A stretch of DNA of 16,096 nucleotides, from the NCBI GenBank assembly GCA_030668565.1, contig DAOVFD010000009.1, positions 1-16,096 of the forward strand, given 5' to 3'. Below, piece by piece: positions 1-6,574 of this stretch. Position 1 is the stretch's first letter, and every line of letters starts with the position of its first letter. Source of the DNA: Microcaldota archaeon. GTDB lineage: Archaea; Micrarchaeota; Micrarchaeia; Anstonellales; Bilamarchaeaceae. The notes beneath the pieces were generated by a model. That model was not told where the DNA came from. It saw only the letters and a program-made list of their open reading frames with translations, and searched no databases. The position numbers and the translations under genes were made by a program.

Positions 1-510
1 GTTACCTATGATATCGATGCAAACGGTCTTCTTACTGTTACTGCACTGGACAAGGCAACCGGAAAGAAGCAGGACATGAAGATTATTGCACCTCAGAAAA
101 TGAGCGATGATGACATCAATTCAAAGGTAAAAGAAGCAGAACAGTATTCGGAAGAGGACAAGAAAGTGCTTGACCTTGCGCAGGCAAAGAATGAAGCTGA
201 AACAATGGTCTATGCAGCTGACAAAACACTCGATGAATTCAAGGACAAGATAAAAGAGGACCAGAAAAAAGAAATCGAGGATGTTAAGGCTAAGGTCAAG
301 GAAGCGCTTGCAGGAACTGATACAGCAAAAATCAGGACTGAAATGGATAACCTTAAGAAAGTCCTTGAAAAAGTAGGTGCATCATTGTATCAGGGTGCGC
401 AGGGAGCAACACCTCCACCTGGCGGACCTGGTGCTCAGCCGCCTCCTGGTTCACAGCCTCCGCCCGGCTCTGAATCGGGTTGGGAGGACCCTAACACAGG
501 AAAAAAGTGA
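1..510 (+). CDS. dnaK: Chaperone DnaK (Hsp70), C-terminal part
   Basis: Hsp70 chaperone, cytosolic, working with DnaJ and GrpE in ATP-driven protein folding. The gene is cut by the window start: frame 1 is open from base 1, and the first residues (VTYDIDANGLLTVTALDKAT) match the end of the DnaK beta-sandwich substrate-binding domain, which usually reads FDIDANGILNVSAKDKATG. After it comes a helical lid rich in Lys and Glu (about residues 36-125 of the fragment). The last 30 or so residues are a Pro/Gly tail with repeated PPPG blocks, ending in DPNTGKK rather than the EEVD-like acidic end of many DnaKs. The ATPase domain lies outside the window. The stop is 5 bases before dnaJ, so the two genes form one operon. 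Identity is firm; the true start is not visible. Confidence 0.95.
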   Translation, partial: VTYDIDANGLLTVTALDKATGKKQDMKIIAPQKMSDDDINSKVKEAEQYSEEDKKVLDLAQAKNEAETMVYAADKTLDEFKDKIKEDQKKEIEDVKAKVKEALAGTDTAKIRTEMDNLKKVLEKVGASLYQGAQGATPPPGGPGAQPPPGSQPPPGSESGWEDPNTGKK

Positions 511-515
511 AATGA

Positions 516-1628
516 ATGACAAAAAGAGACTACTACGAAATCCTTGGAATGAAAAAGGATGCATCAAAGGCAGAGATTAAGAAAGCCTACAGAAAGCTTG
601 CAATGAAATATCATCCTGACAAGAACAAGGATGCGGGCGCTGAAGAAAAATTCAAGGAAATCAGCGAAGCTTATGCAGTCCTCAGTGATGAGCAGAAGAG
701 AGAGGAGTATAACGCATACGGACATGCGGGCTTTGACAATATGTATTCGCAGGAGGATATTTTCAGGGGAGCCAATTTCCAGGGGTTTGAAGATTTATTC
801 AGGAGCATGGGATTCGGAGGCGGAGACCCTTTTGATATTTTCAGCGCTATGTTCGGAGGCGGAATGGGAAGAAGGGTGAATGTAGGCCATGACCTCCAGA
901 CTGAAATGGAAATTACTTTGGAAGAAGCTGCAAAAGGAACAAAGAAGAAATTATCTTACTGGAGAAATGCGCCTTGTCCTAGATGCGGAGGAACTGGTGG
1001 AGAGCCAGGTTCAAAACTGAATACCTGTAACCAATGCGGAGGGCAGGGGAGAGTAAAACAGATGAGAAGAATGGGTCCTATGGCTTTTGCTACTATTACT
1101 GCATGTCCGCAATGCCGTGGTGTAGGGCAGTCTTATGAAAAGAACTGCGGGGAATGCAATGGCTCAGGAAAGAAAAGACTCAGCCAGGACCTTGATCTAG
1201 AAATTCCTGAGGGTGTAAAAGACGGAATGAGATTAAGACTTGGCGGATATGGAGAATATGAAAAAGACGGAGCAGGAAATCTTTATGTTTATATCGGGGT
1301 GAAAGAGCACAAGATATTCCAGAGATATGAGGATGATTTGCACATTACTGCACCCATAACATTCGGACAGGCTGCGATGGGGGATAAAATCGAAGTTCCT
1401 ACTTTATTCGGAAAAACAGAATTGAAAATCCCTTCAGGAACTGCTTCACATGCGGAATTCAGGATTAATGGAGAGGGGATGCCGATTTTCAACAATGGAG
1501 GAAAAGGGGATTTAATCGTAAAAACAGTTGTGGATATTCCTAAGAGATTAAACAAGAAACAGAAAGAATTACTGAAAGAATTTGAAAAGGAATACAAAAA
1601 GAAAAAAGGATTTTTTGACTGGTTCTAA
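516..1628 (+). CDS. dnaJ: Chaperone DnaJ (type I Hsp40)
   Basis: Co-chaperone that delivers substrates to DnaK and stimulates its ATPase. All type I domains are present in order. The J domain spans residues about 5-67 with the HPD motif at 33-35. A Gly/Phe region covers about 83-119. Four CxxCxGxG zinc-binding repeats begin at C154, C171, C197 and C211 and form the two-zinc cysteine-rich domain. Two beta-barrel C-terminal domains follow, and the protein ends in a Lys-rich segment closing with FFDWF. The length of 370 residues is normal. An ATG also occurs at 512 in another frame, but only the one at 516 opens the MTKRDYYEIL start. The gene is spaced 5 bases from dnaK. Its 3' end is echoed twice further downstream (see repeats), and its stop lies 2 bases from the stop of the convergent ATPase gene. 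Confidence 0.97.
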   Translation: MTKRDYYEILGMKKDASKAEIKKAYRKLAMKYHPDKNKDAGAEEKFKEISEAYAVLSDEQKREEYNAYGHAGFDNMYSQEDIFRGANFQGFEDLFRSMGFGGGDPFDIFSAMFGGGMGRRVNVGHDLQTEMEITLEEAAKGTKKKLSYWRNAPCPRCGGTGGEPGSKLNTCNQCGGQGRVKQMRRMGPMAFATITACPQCRGVGQSYEKNCGECNGSGKKRLSQDLDLEIPEGVKDGMRLRLGGYGEYEKDGAGNLYVYIGVKEHKIFQRYEDDLHITAPITFGQAAMGDKIEVPTLFGKTELKIPSGTASHAEFRINGEGMPIFNNGGKGDLIVKTVVDIPKRLNKKQKELLKEFEKEYKKKKGFFDWF

Positions 1629-1630
1629 AG
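1593..1630 (+). repeat. Repeat copy A: 3' end of dnaJ
   Basis: The last codons of dnaJ (TACAAAAAGAAAA, 8 bases, TTTGACTGGTTCTAAAG) recur near 3134 and 4518 without those 8 bases. The most specific part is TTTGNCTGGTTCTAA, shared by all three copies. This is the probable source copy because here it is coding sequence. Confidence 0.7.
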
Positions 1631-2881
1631 TTACTTTTCAAGCAGCCATTTCCAAAGAGGAACAAACAGTATCTTTTCCTTTATTCCAAACCATTCGGCT
1701 TTCTCTTTGGCTTCATAATCCGAAGTTATTATGACAAGTTTTTTGCATTTAAGTTCCTTTCCAGCTTTTAACAGCGCCTTTATCTCTCTTTGTTTGGTGT
1801 CGGGTTCATTAATATCGTAGCAAACCTGCAGCAGTTCAGTTATAACAATTCCGTTCCTGACTACGAAATCCACTTCTTCACCCTGTTGATTTTTCCAGTA
1901 AAATATCCTTGCTCCTCCTGCGTCTTCAGATTTTTTCAAATGCACAGCGACTATATTTTCATATAAGCGCCCTGTGTCCGGACTTAGTTTGAATGCCTTG
2001 GCGTAAATGAATCCGTTATCATAGCAGTATATTTTCTTGCTGGATTTCGTTTGTTCTTTGAGTTTGAATGAAAAACGGTCTAATTTGAATAAGATGAACG
2101 TCTCTTCCAGATATTTAATGTACTTTGCGACAGTATGAACGCTTTTGCATCTGGTAACATCTGTCAAAGTGTTATAAGAATACTCTTTGGCCACGTTTGA
2201 AATGAGATAAGCCGCCAAGTCTTCTATCGCTCCAACCGAGCGTATCTTGTATCTCTTGACAATATCCTTGTATATTATGGAATTGAAAAGGGTTGTGAGA
2301 TATTCCTTGTAATCCAAATTCTTGACAAGTGGTTCTGGATATCCTCCAGATGTAAGATAAATGCCTAATTCTTTTCTTGTTTCTGCATCTGTAAGCTTGT
2401 TTCTGCCTTTGAACTTCAGAAATTCATTGAAAGAGAATGTAAACAAGGCTGTTGGCAGGTATCTTCCTGTCAGATGAGTTGCCAATTCGCCGGACAGTAG
2501 ATTCGAATTGCTGCCGGTTACAACAAGATATCTCCCCTGTCTTTGGAGTCGGTTTACAAACAGTTCCCATTTTGGAAGATTCTGTATCTCATCCAATAAA
2601 AGGAATTTCGGGTTATCGTAAACAGAATCCAATCCATTGATTATTTCATTGTAATCCTTTACCTCCACCAGCTTCTCGTCATCGAAATTCACATACCCGA
2701 AGTTTACGATCCCTCTTAAAGCATGGATTGAAAAAAAGGATTTTCCCGCTCTTCTGGGACCGATTATTACCTTTATCATATCGCTTTTAAGCGCGTTTAT
2801 CTTTGCATCACGCTCAACATATTGTTCCTTAAGTTTCTTTTCCAGCTCTCTTTTTTGGAGTATTAAAATATCGTGTATCAT
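1631..2881 (-). CDS. AAA-type ATPase with DUF4143-like C-terminus
   Basis: A P-loop ATPase of the large, poorly characterised prokaryotic group with an AAA_14-like N-terminus and a DUF4143 C-terminus. Visible motifs are Walker A GPRRAGKS (residues 41-48), Walker B FLLLDEIQN (about 93-101), and a sensor-like VVTGSNSN stretch near 119. A winged-helix-like middle follows. The C-terminal part has the FYWKNQQGEEVDFVVRNG pattern (about residues 329-346), which resembles the PD-(D/E)XK-type core of DUF4143. At 416 residues it is full length for the family. Substrate and biological role are unknown; the family is patchily distributed, often multicopy, and frequently sits in variable regions. TATA-like TTTATAAA lies at 2921-2928 and a second box at 2900-2910. 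The gene is convergent with dnaJ, with its stop 2 bases past the dnaJ stop. It is unrelated in motif detail to the next ATPase, so this is not a simple gene duplication. Confidence 0.85.
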   Translation of the reverse strand: MIHDILILQKRELEKKLKEQYVERDAKINALKSDMIKVIIGPRRAGKSFFSIHALRGIVNFGYVNFDDEKLVEVKDYNEIINGLDSVYDNPKFLLLDEIQNLPKWELFVNRLQRQGRYLVVTGSNSNLLSGELATHLTGRYLPTALFTFSFNEFLKFKGRNKLTDAETRKELGIYLTSGGYPEPLVKNLDYKEYLTTLFNSIIYKDIVKRYKIRSVGAIEDLAAYLISNVAKEYSYNTLTDVTRCKSVHTVAKYIKYLEETFILFKLDRFSFKLKEQTKSSKKIYCYDNGFIYAKAFKLSPDTGRLYENIVAVHLKKSEDAGGARIFYWKNQQGEEVDFVVRNGIVITELLQVCYDINEPDTKQREIKALLKAGKELKCKKLVIITSDYEAKEKAEWFGIKEKILFVPLWKWLLEK

Positions 2882-2920
2882 TCCATCAGCTCTTAATAGT
2901 TATATTATAATACACAAAAG

Positions 2921-2928
2921 TTTATAAA
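2921..2928 (-). promoter_or_regulatory. TATA-like box for the DUF4143-type ATPase
   Basis: TTTATAAA with its centre about 43 bases before the start, which would give a leader of roughly 17 bases. The alternative TTATATTATAA at 2900-2910 has its centre 24 bases from the ATG and would give a leaderless transcript. The sequence cannot decide between them. Confidence 0.45.
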
Positions 2929-3005
2929 TTTGTGCATTACGATGCAGATAAGAAAGATTAAACTATTTTCAATCTTGTGGGTTTGTTAAGGTTTGCTTGT
3001 TCTAA

Positions 3006-3058
3006 ATCGTTCTGTGACAAAACGGTTTTCAGGGTTTATTGTTCTGCGGCAGAACGAT
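3006..3058. repeat. Nested inverted repeat (ATCGTTCTG / CAGAACGAT)
   Basis: ATCGTTCTG at 3006-3014 is the exact reverse complement of CAGAACGAT at 3050-3058. Within it, GTTCTG-CGG-CAGAAC at 3041-3055 is a perfect 6-bp hairpin with a 3-base loop. The right arm can pair with either left arm, so two exclusive structures are possible. It sits in AT-rich non-coding DNA between the two ATPase genes. Function is unknown: it could be an operator, a terminator, or the remnant of an inserted element. Confidence 0.55.
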
Positions 3059-3085
3059 ATTTGCATTATATCGAACAAATTAGCA

Positions 3086-3163
3086 TGAATTTGTATTTTA
3101 TGGAATAACAAATCTACTATGTAAAAACGACATTACAAAAAGAAAATTTGTCTGGTTCTAAAG
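3086..3163. repeat. Repeat copy B at the 3' end of the second ATPase gene
   Basis: It begins with TGAATTTGTATTTTATGG and ends in TTTGTCTGGTTCTAAAG. The last 30 bases align with the dnaJ 3' end apart from an 8-base gap. The whole 78 bases align with copy C, with small indels. The stop codon of the minus-strand ATPase gene (CTA at 3158-3160) lies inside it. Confidence 0.75.
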
Positions 3164-4375
3164 AAAATCCGAAATATCAACGACTTTGAGCCTTGTTTTG
3201 TATCTCATTTCTTTCTTATCCGGAACGAAAAGCATTTTTTCTTCAGCATCGATTTTTTCCATGTTTTTTTCTGCTTTTTTAATATCCGCTTTGGTAACTT
3301 TTTTCCATTTGATTTCCATGGCTATTTTAGGCTTTTTGAATTTCAATAAATATGCATCTACATCATAATCACAGGCTTCTACAACAGTTTCATCCAAGCC
3401 AAGTTTATGTGCTACGAATTCCCTTACATTGTCCTCAACCATCCTCGGCATCAGTTCGTCGATTATTCTTTTTATCACCGCTTCATTTGGTCTTTTCTCG
3501 GAAATGTTGTATTTTTCATCAGCATAGTAAAAAAGCCTGGCAAGAGGAGACATATGTTTGTATATGAACCTGTTTTTTCCATAAACCTTTATCCTCTTGA
3601 TTATTCCAAATTCGATAAGATTAGTGAGGTACTGCTGGATTATGCTTGGGTCATCTTTGCTTATTAATTTTCTGGAAAACAAATAACTTGATATTTCGCT
3701 TGAGATTACATTGCCATTTGCTATTGCCCTCAGCACTCCCTCATATATTGCAGATACGGTTCTTTCTTCTTCAATGAATATCTCTCCAACCAATGCAGGT
3801 ATTGTTCTTATGGAACCGATTACAACCTTTTCAAAAACTTTTCTTGGAGAATCCCTTTTCTCAAAATAATCGATTGCAATTGGCTCTTTTAACAGTATTG
3901 AAGTTTCGACAAGGGATTTTTTTCCTATATTTAATTTTTTTAATTCTGAAATACAATCATTGAGGTCAATAAGCCATACCGGTATTTCGGCAAAAAAACC
4001 AAGCAAGGGTGAACGGCTTGAAATTAGCTTTTTAGAAAGGAAAAGAGTAGAGGAAATTAGAATGAGTTTTCCGTGTTTTTTAGTAGAGTGGAGAAAATCG
4101 AAAAAATCATCACCTAATCTATGAAATTCGTCTATGACAATGGTTTTATTATTAGCAAGCTCTCTTTCTATTATCTCTATAAAAGTTTCATAGCTCAGGA
4201 TTTTGTTATCTTTTTTTGATAGTATACTTCTGTCCCTTTTGACGAAGAAATAATCGTCGAAATGGATAAAATTTTCAGTTACAAATGATTTTCCGGTTTT
4301 GCGTCTTCCGTATATTAAAATCCATTTTTTGATTTCATTTATCCGTCCTACGAGGCCAGGTCTTTGTATAATCAT
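3158..4375 (-). CDS. Archaeal AAA ATPase (Arch_ATPase/DUF234-like)
   Basis: P-loop ATPase of the type common in multicopy in archaea. From the ATG at 4375 it is 405 residues and begins MIIQRPGLVGRINEIKKW, matching the family's usual short N-terminus with an (F/L)VGR motif. It has Walker A GRRKTGKS at about 23-30 and Walker B TIVIDEFHRL at about 79-88. A winged-helix middle follows, then a C-terminal DYDVDAYLL...IAMEIKWKK segment resembling the PD-(D/E)XK core of DUF234. A longer reading from 4447 would add 24 unlikely residues; TTTTAAAA at 4399-4406, centred about 27 bases before 4375, supports the shorter, leaderless start. The gene is bounded on both sides by near-identical repeats of about 80-90 bases, and it is visibly more A/T-rich than the ribosomal genes. 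Both suggest recent insertion. Function is unknown; a nuclease or mobility role is only inference. Confidence 0.85.
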   Translation of the reverse strand: MIIQRPGLVGRINEIKKWILIYGRRKTGKSFVTENFIHFDDYFFVKRDRSILSKKDNKILSYETFIEIIERELANNKTIVIDEFHRLGDDFFDFLHSTKKHGKLILISSTLFLSKKLISSRSPLLGFFAEIPVWLIDLNDCISELKKLNIGKKSLVETSILLKEPIAIDYFEKRDSPRKVFEKVVIGSIRTIPALVGEIFIEEERTVSAIYEGVLRAIANGNVISSEISSYLFSRKLISKDDPSIIQQYLTNLIEFGIIKRIKVYGKNRFIYKHMSPLARLFYYADEKYNISEKRPNEAVIKRIIDELMPRMVEDNVREFVAHKLGLDETVVEACDYDVDAYLLKFKKPKIAMEIKWKKVTKADIKKAEKNMEKIDAEEKMLFVPDKKEMRYKTRLKVVDISDFL

Positions 4376-4398
4376 GATAAGTATAACCACCATTATAC

Positions 4399-4406
4399 TT
4401 TTAAAA
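4399..4406 (-). promoter_or_regulatory. TATA-like box for the Arch_ATPase gene
   Basis: TTTTAAAA centred about 27 bases from the ATG at 4375, so transcription would begin at or next to the start codon. It decides against the longer N-terminus. Confidence 0.6.
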
Positions 4407-4456
4407 CTTGCGGTAGGTGGAGAAAGAGGTCGTATTACACAACGCACAGATTTACC

Positions 4457-4546
4457 TGAATTTGTATTTTATGGAATACAAAATCTACTATAATCTTGAT
4501 ATGTATAACTGTCATTATACAAAAAGAAGAATTTGGCTGGTTCTAA
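4457..4546. repeat. Repeat copy C at the 3' end of the acidic-protein gene
   Basis: It begins TGAATTTGTATTTTATGGAA and ends TTTGGCTGGTTCTAA. It contains a perfect 8-bp inverted repeat, TTTGTATT (4461-4468) and AATACAAA (4475-4482), around a 6-base loop. Copy B has the same element with one extra base in one arm. The stop codon of the next minus-strand gene (CTA, 4543-4545) is inside the conserved end, as in copy B. Confidence 0.75.
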
Positions 4547-5100
4547 TCCATCTTTTCAATCTCGACCGTGACTACAGAACTCTCTTTATTCGTCTTCTTC
4601 GGAGACAGTTTAACACTAAAACCATGTTCGGCTACATCAATTATTGTTTCTGATTCGTTATCGCTAACATGGGCTTGCCCTACAGGAACATTATTGACAA
4701 GAATGCCATAAACTCCCTTTCCACCCGCATCAAGACCATTATATTTCACTCCGATACCGCCGATTTCTTTCACTTCACCCGAATCAATAAGAGCGGTTTG
4801 CATTTCATTGCGGGGCCAAGAAATAACTATCTCTCCTGAAGGCTCCTCATCTTCTTCAACATCCTCAGTCATCGGATCTTTTAATGTGGTTTTTATAGAG
4901 AACGGGATACGGTCTTTCTCGCCGGTTGCTGGATTAGGCTCTTCTGAAACAATCTCTCCTTTAACTTCGACCTCTATAGGAAGAGTAGTTATAGGAGTAG
5001 TTTCTCCTCTGCCTTTCAAACCGTCAAGTTCCTTCTGAGAAGGTTTCTTTTCTTTTTCCTCTCCTTTTTTTCCGTTTCCTTTCTTTTTGAGAGCGTTCAT
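4543..5100 (-). CDS. Acidic protein of unknown function
   Basis: I do not recognise this 185-residue protein. It starts with a Lys-rich stretch (MNALKKKGNGKKGEEKEKK), has a low-complexity Thr/Pro/Glu segment with a DVEEDEEPSGE acidic patch near the middle, and ends with a more regular, probably beta-rich part containing GGIGVKYNG and GVYGILVNNVPVG. There is no signal peptide, membrane segment or cysteine motif. The ATG at 5148 would add 16 residues. The ATG at 5100 is chosen because TTTATAAA at 5123-5130 is centred 26 bases upstream of it, the leaderless spacing seen repeatedly in this window. The stop lies in repeat copy C. It may be the original convergent neighbour of dnaJ, now separated from it by two inserted ATPase modules. 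Confidence 0.7.
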   Translation of the reverse strand: MNALKKKGNGKKGEEKEKKPSQKELDGLKGRGETTPITTLPIEVEVKGEIVSEEPNPATGEKDRIPFSIKTTLKDPMTEDVEEDEEPSGEIVISWPRNEMQTALIDSGEVKEIGGIGVKYNGLDAGGKGVYGILVNNVPVGQAHVSDNESETIIDVAEHGFSVKLSPKKTNKESSVVTVEIEKMD

Positions 5101-5122
5101 ATCTAATATAAGATTGGAACAG

Positions 5123-5130
5123 TTTATAAA
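5123..5130 (-). promoter_or_regulatory. TATA box for the acidic-protein gene
   Basis: TTTATAAA centred 26 bases from the ATG at 5100. It implies a leaderless mRNA and sets the start. Confidence 0.65.
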
Positions 5131-5188
5131 TATATCGTTTATTAACACTTTTTATAACAATAAGTCATTACCTCTACTTCTCAACTAA

Positions 5189-5194
5189 TTTAAA
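5189..5194 (+). promoter_or_regulatory. TATA box for the CaCA exchanger gene
   Basis: TTTAAA in an AATTTAAAT context, centred about 26 bases before the ATG at 5217, implying a leaderless mRNA. It is separate from the minus-strand TATA box 60 bases to the left, so here the divergent pair has two promoters. Confidence 0.6.
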
Positions 5195-5216
5195 TCTTAT
5201 CTAAGAAAGACATCCG

Positions 5217-6161
5217 ATGATTGAACTGTTGAGTCCCCTGATAATATTAGTTATTGGAATAGCCCTATTGCTATTTTCCAGCGACAAGACAGTGAACCTT
5301 TCCTCTGACTTTGCCAAGGATATTGGAATCTCGCCTTTTCTCGTTGGAATCGTAGTGCTTGCAGCAGGAACATCTCTTCCTGAGATTGCGAACTCAATAA
5401 TTTCATCATATTCAGGGCACGGAGAAATAAATGTTGGGGATACCTTCGGCTCATGCCTTTCGCAGATAACCTTAGTTCTTGGAATTCTTGCACTGGTGGG
5501 CGGAAAACAGATTACCGGCGGAAGGAAGGACATCATGCTGTTGGGTGGCGGAGCACTGCTTGCAGGTATGCTGGCAGTTCTGACTGTGGAAAAAGGAGAG
5601 ATAAACCAGCTGGATGCCATTCTGCTGATTCTTGCCTATTCCATACTGCTTTTCATTACCCAGAAATACTCGGTTAAGGATTACGTTATGCATATGCCAA
5701 GACCGGACATTCAAAGCGCGTTACAGGTGGGCATGATTCTTGTTGCCATAGGAGGAGTGCTTGCAGGTTCCTGGATGATTATCAGTTCAATACTCACTAT
5801 CTCAGAGGTGCTGGAAATTCCTTCATTCCTGTTAAGTTTTTTCGCAATTGCACTGGGCACCTCCCTGCCTGAGCTGGGTGTGGGGCTCGCGGCTGTAAGG
5901 ACCGGGAGATTTGAGCTTATTCTGGGCAATATCATGGGAAGCAACATTGCCGATGCAACTATATCTATGGCGTTAGGACCATTGCTTTTCCCGAACGTTT
6001 TTGATGCCGGGATTGCGACAGTGAGCGGAGTGTACATGCTTATTGCCTCATTCATAGTCATAGGACTGTTTGCATGGAAAAGAAGAATTACCAGGAAGAT
6101 GGGGCTGCTGTTCATATTTCTGTACCTGCTTTCACTACTGCTGCTTCCTGCATTTGCCTGA
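5217..6161 (+). CDS. CaCA-family Na+(or H+)/Ca2+ exchanger
   Basis: Integral membrane antiporter that moves Ca2+ out against an ion gradient. At 314 residues with about ten hydrophobic segments it has the usual prokaryotic NCX size. The two inverted alpha repeats are clear: alpha-1 GTSLPE at 51-56 with GDTFGSCLSQ at 74-83, and alpha-2 GTSLPE at 214-219 with GNIMGSNIAD at 237-246. The two ion-binding glutamates (E56, E219) are kept. The alpha-2 half is canonical. In alpha-1 the usual GNxxGSNxxN reads GDTFGSCLSQ, so the Asn positions are Asp, Cys and Gln. This could alter ion choice or simply mark a subfamily. The start fits a leaderless promoter. The neighbours do not indicate a specific partner. 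The family call is secure; the coupling ion is not. Confidence 0.9.
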   Translation: MIELLSPLIILVIGIALLLFSSDKTVNLSSDFAKDIGISPFLVGIVVLAAGTSLPEIANSIISSYSGHGEINVGDTFGSCLSQITLVLGILALVGGKQITGGRKDIMLLGGGALLAGMLAVLTVEKGEINQLDAILLILAYSILLFITQKYSVKDYVMHMPRPDIQSALQVGMILVAIGGVLAGSWMIISSILTISEVLEIPSFLLSFFAIALGTSLPELGVGLAAVRTGRFELILGNIMGSNIADATISMALGPLLFPNVFDAGIATVSGVYMLIASFIVIGLFAWKRRITRKMGLLFIFLYLLSLLLLPAFA

Positions 6162-6169
6162 CTCTGTTA

Positions 6170-6177
6170 TTTATAAG
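6170..6177 (+). promoter_or_regulatory. TATA-like box before the broken membrane-protein gene
   Basis: TTTATAAG centred about 34 bases before the ATG at 6207, giving a leader of roughly 7 bases. It supports plus-strand transcription of the broken gene. Confidence 0.45.
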
Positions 6178-6206
6178 TCTTACGAATGATAGTGAAGCGT
6201 GATATT

Positions 6207-6562
6207 ATGGATTTGAAAAAAGGTTACGAAGTAGCAAAAAAACCGGTTTTGGCCAGTATTATATGCATACATAGGATACCTCATTGCAAAAGGAGGACTT
6301 GAAATCGCTGAAAGTTTTACAGTCGGCGCCATAATGGGATTTGTCACTTCCGCTATATACTTCATCATAACTACTGTGCTTTTTTCTTTTATGGCCCGTA
6401 ACATCGCCACTTGGCTTGGAAACTGAAGGAATGGTGTTATTCGCATTTTTGTCCATCTTTATTTCTTCAATATTCTCATTCGTAGGAATGATATTCTGGT
6501 TATTTACAGGGGCAGTACTTGTAGCAGTTGGACATCTTATCGCAGTAAAAAAGAAAAAATAA
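6207..6562 (+). pseudogene. Small membrane protein gene, frame broken twice
   Basis: The plus strand encodes about 118 residues of a multi-helix membrane protein, but across three frames. It starts at the ATG at 6207 (MDLKKGYEVAK) and would stop at 6300. The second frame runs through YIGYLIAKGGLEIAESFTVG and stops at 6424. The third runs through LETEGMVLFAFLSIF and ends ...LIAVKKKK at 6562. Removing one A from the A7 run (6236-6242) and one T from the T6 run (6380-6385) would restore a single reading frame with about four hydrophobic helices and a Lys-rich cytoplasmic end. Its family is not recognised. It may be a true pseudogene, or the two extra bases may be sequencing or assembly errors in homopolymers. 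It starts 45 bases after the exchanger gene and ends 3 bases from the convergent lipoprotein gene. Confidence 0.65.
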
Positions 6563-6574
6563 AATTTATTTTTT
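6543..6574. terminator. AT-rich shared terminator region of a convergent pair
   Basis: A-rich on the left (AAAAAAGAAAAAATAAAA) and T6 at 6569-6574 on the right, so each strand reads a T-rich tract at its 3' end. Archaeal terminators are often such tracts. It overlaps the last codons of both convergent genes. Confidence 0.4.

Noticed and set aside
1631..4375. Tandem duplication of one ATPase gene
   Set aside because: The two proteins have different N-termini, Walker regions and C-terminal domains (DUF4143-like and DUF234-like), so they are separate acquisitions, not copies.
4376..4447. N-terminal extension of the Arch_ATPase (start at 4447)
   Set aside because: The added 24 residues do not fit the family, and the TATA box lies inside this stretch, downstream of that start codon.
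1631..5100. Insertion sequence or integrase-bearing element
   Set aside because: No transposase or integrase motif is present in any frame, and no terminal inverted repeats bound the whole block; only the direct repeats support insertion.
6180..6446. Minus-strand open frames across the broken membrane-protein region
   Set aside because: The plus strand has a TATA box and a coherent hydrophobic protein in successive frames; the minus-strand frames have no promoter or ribosome-binding site.
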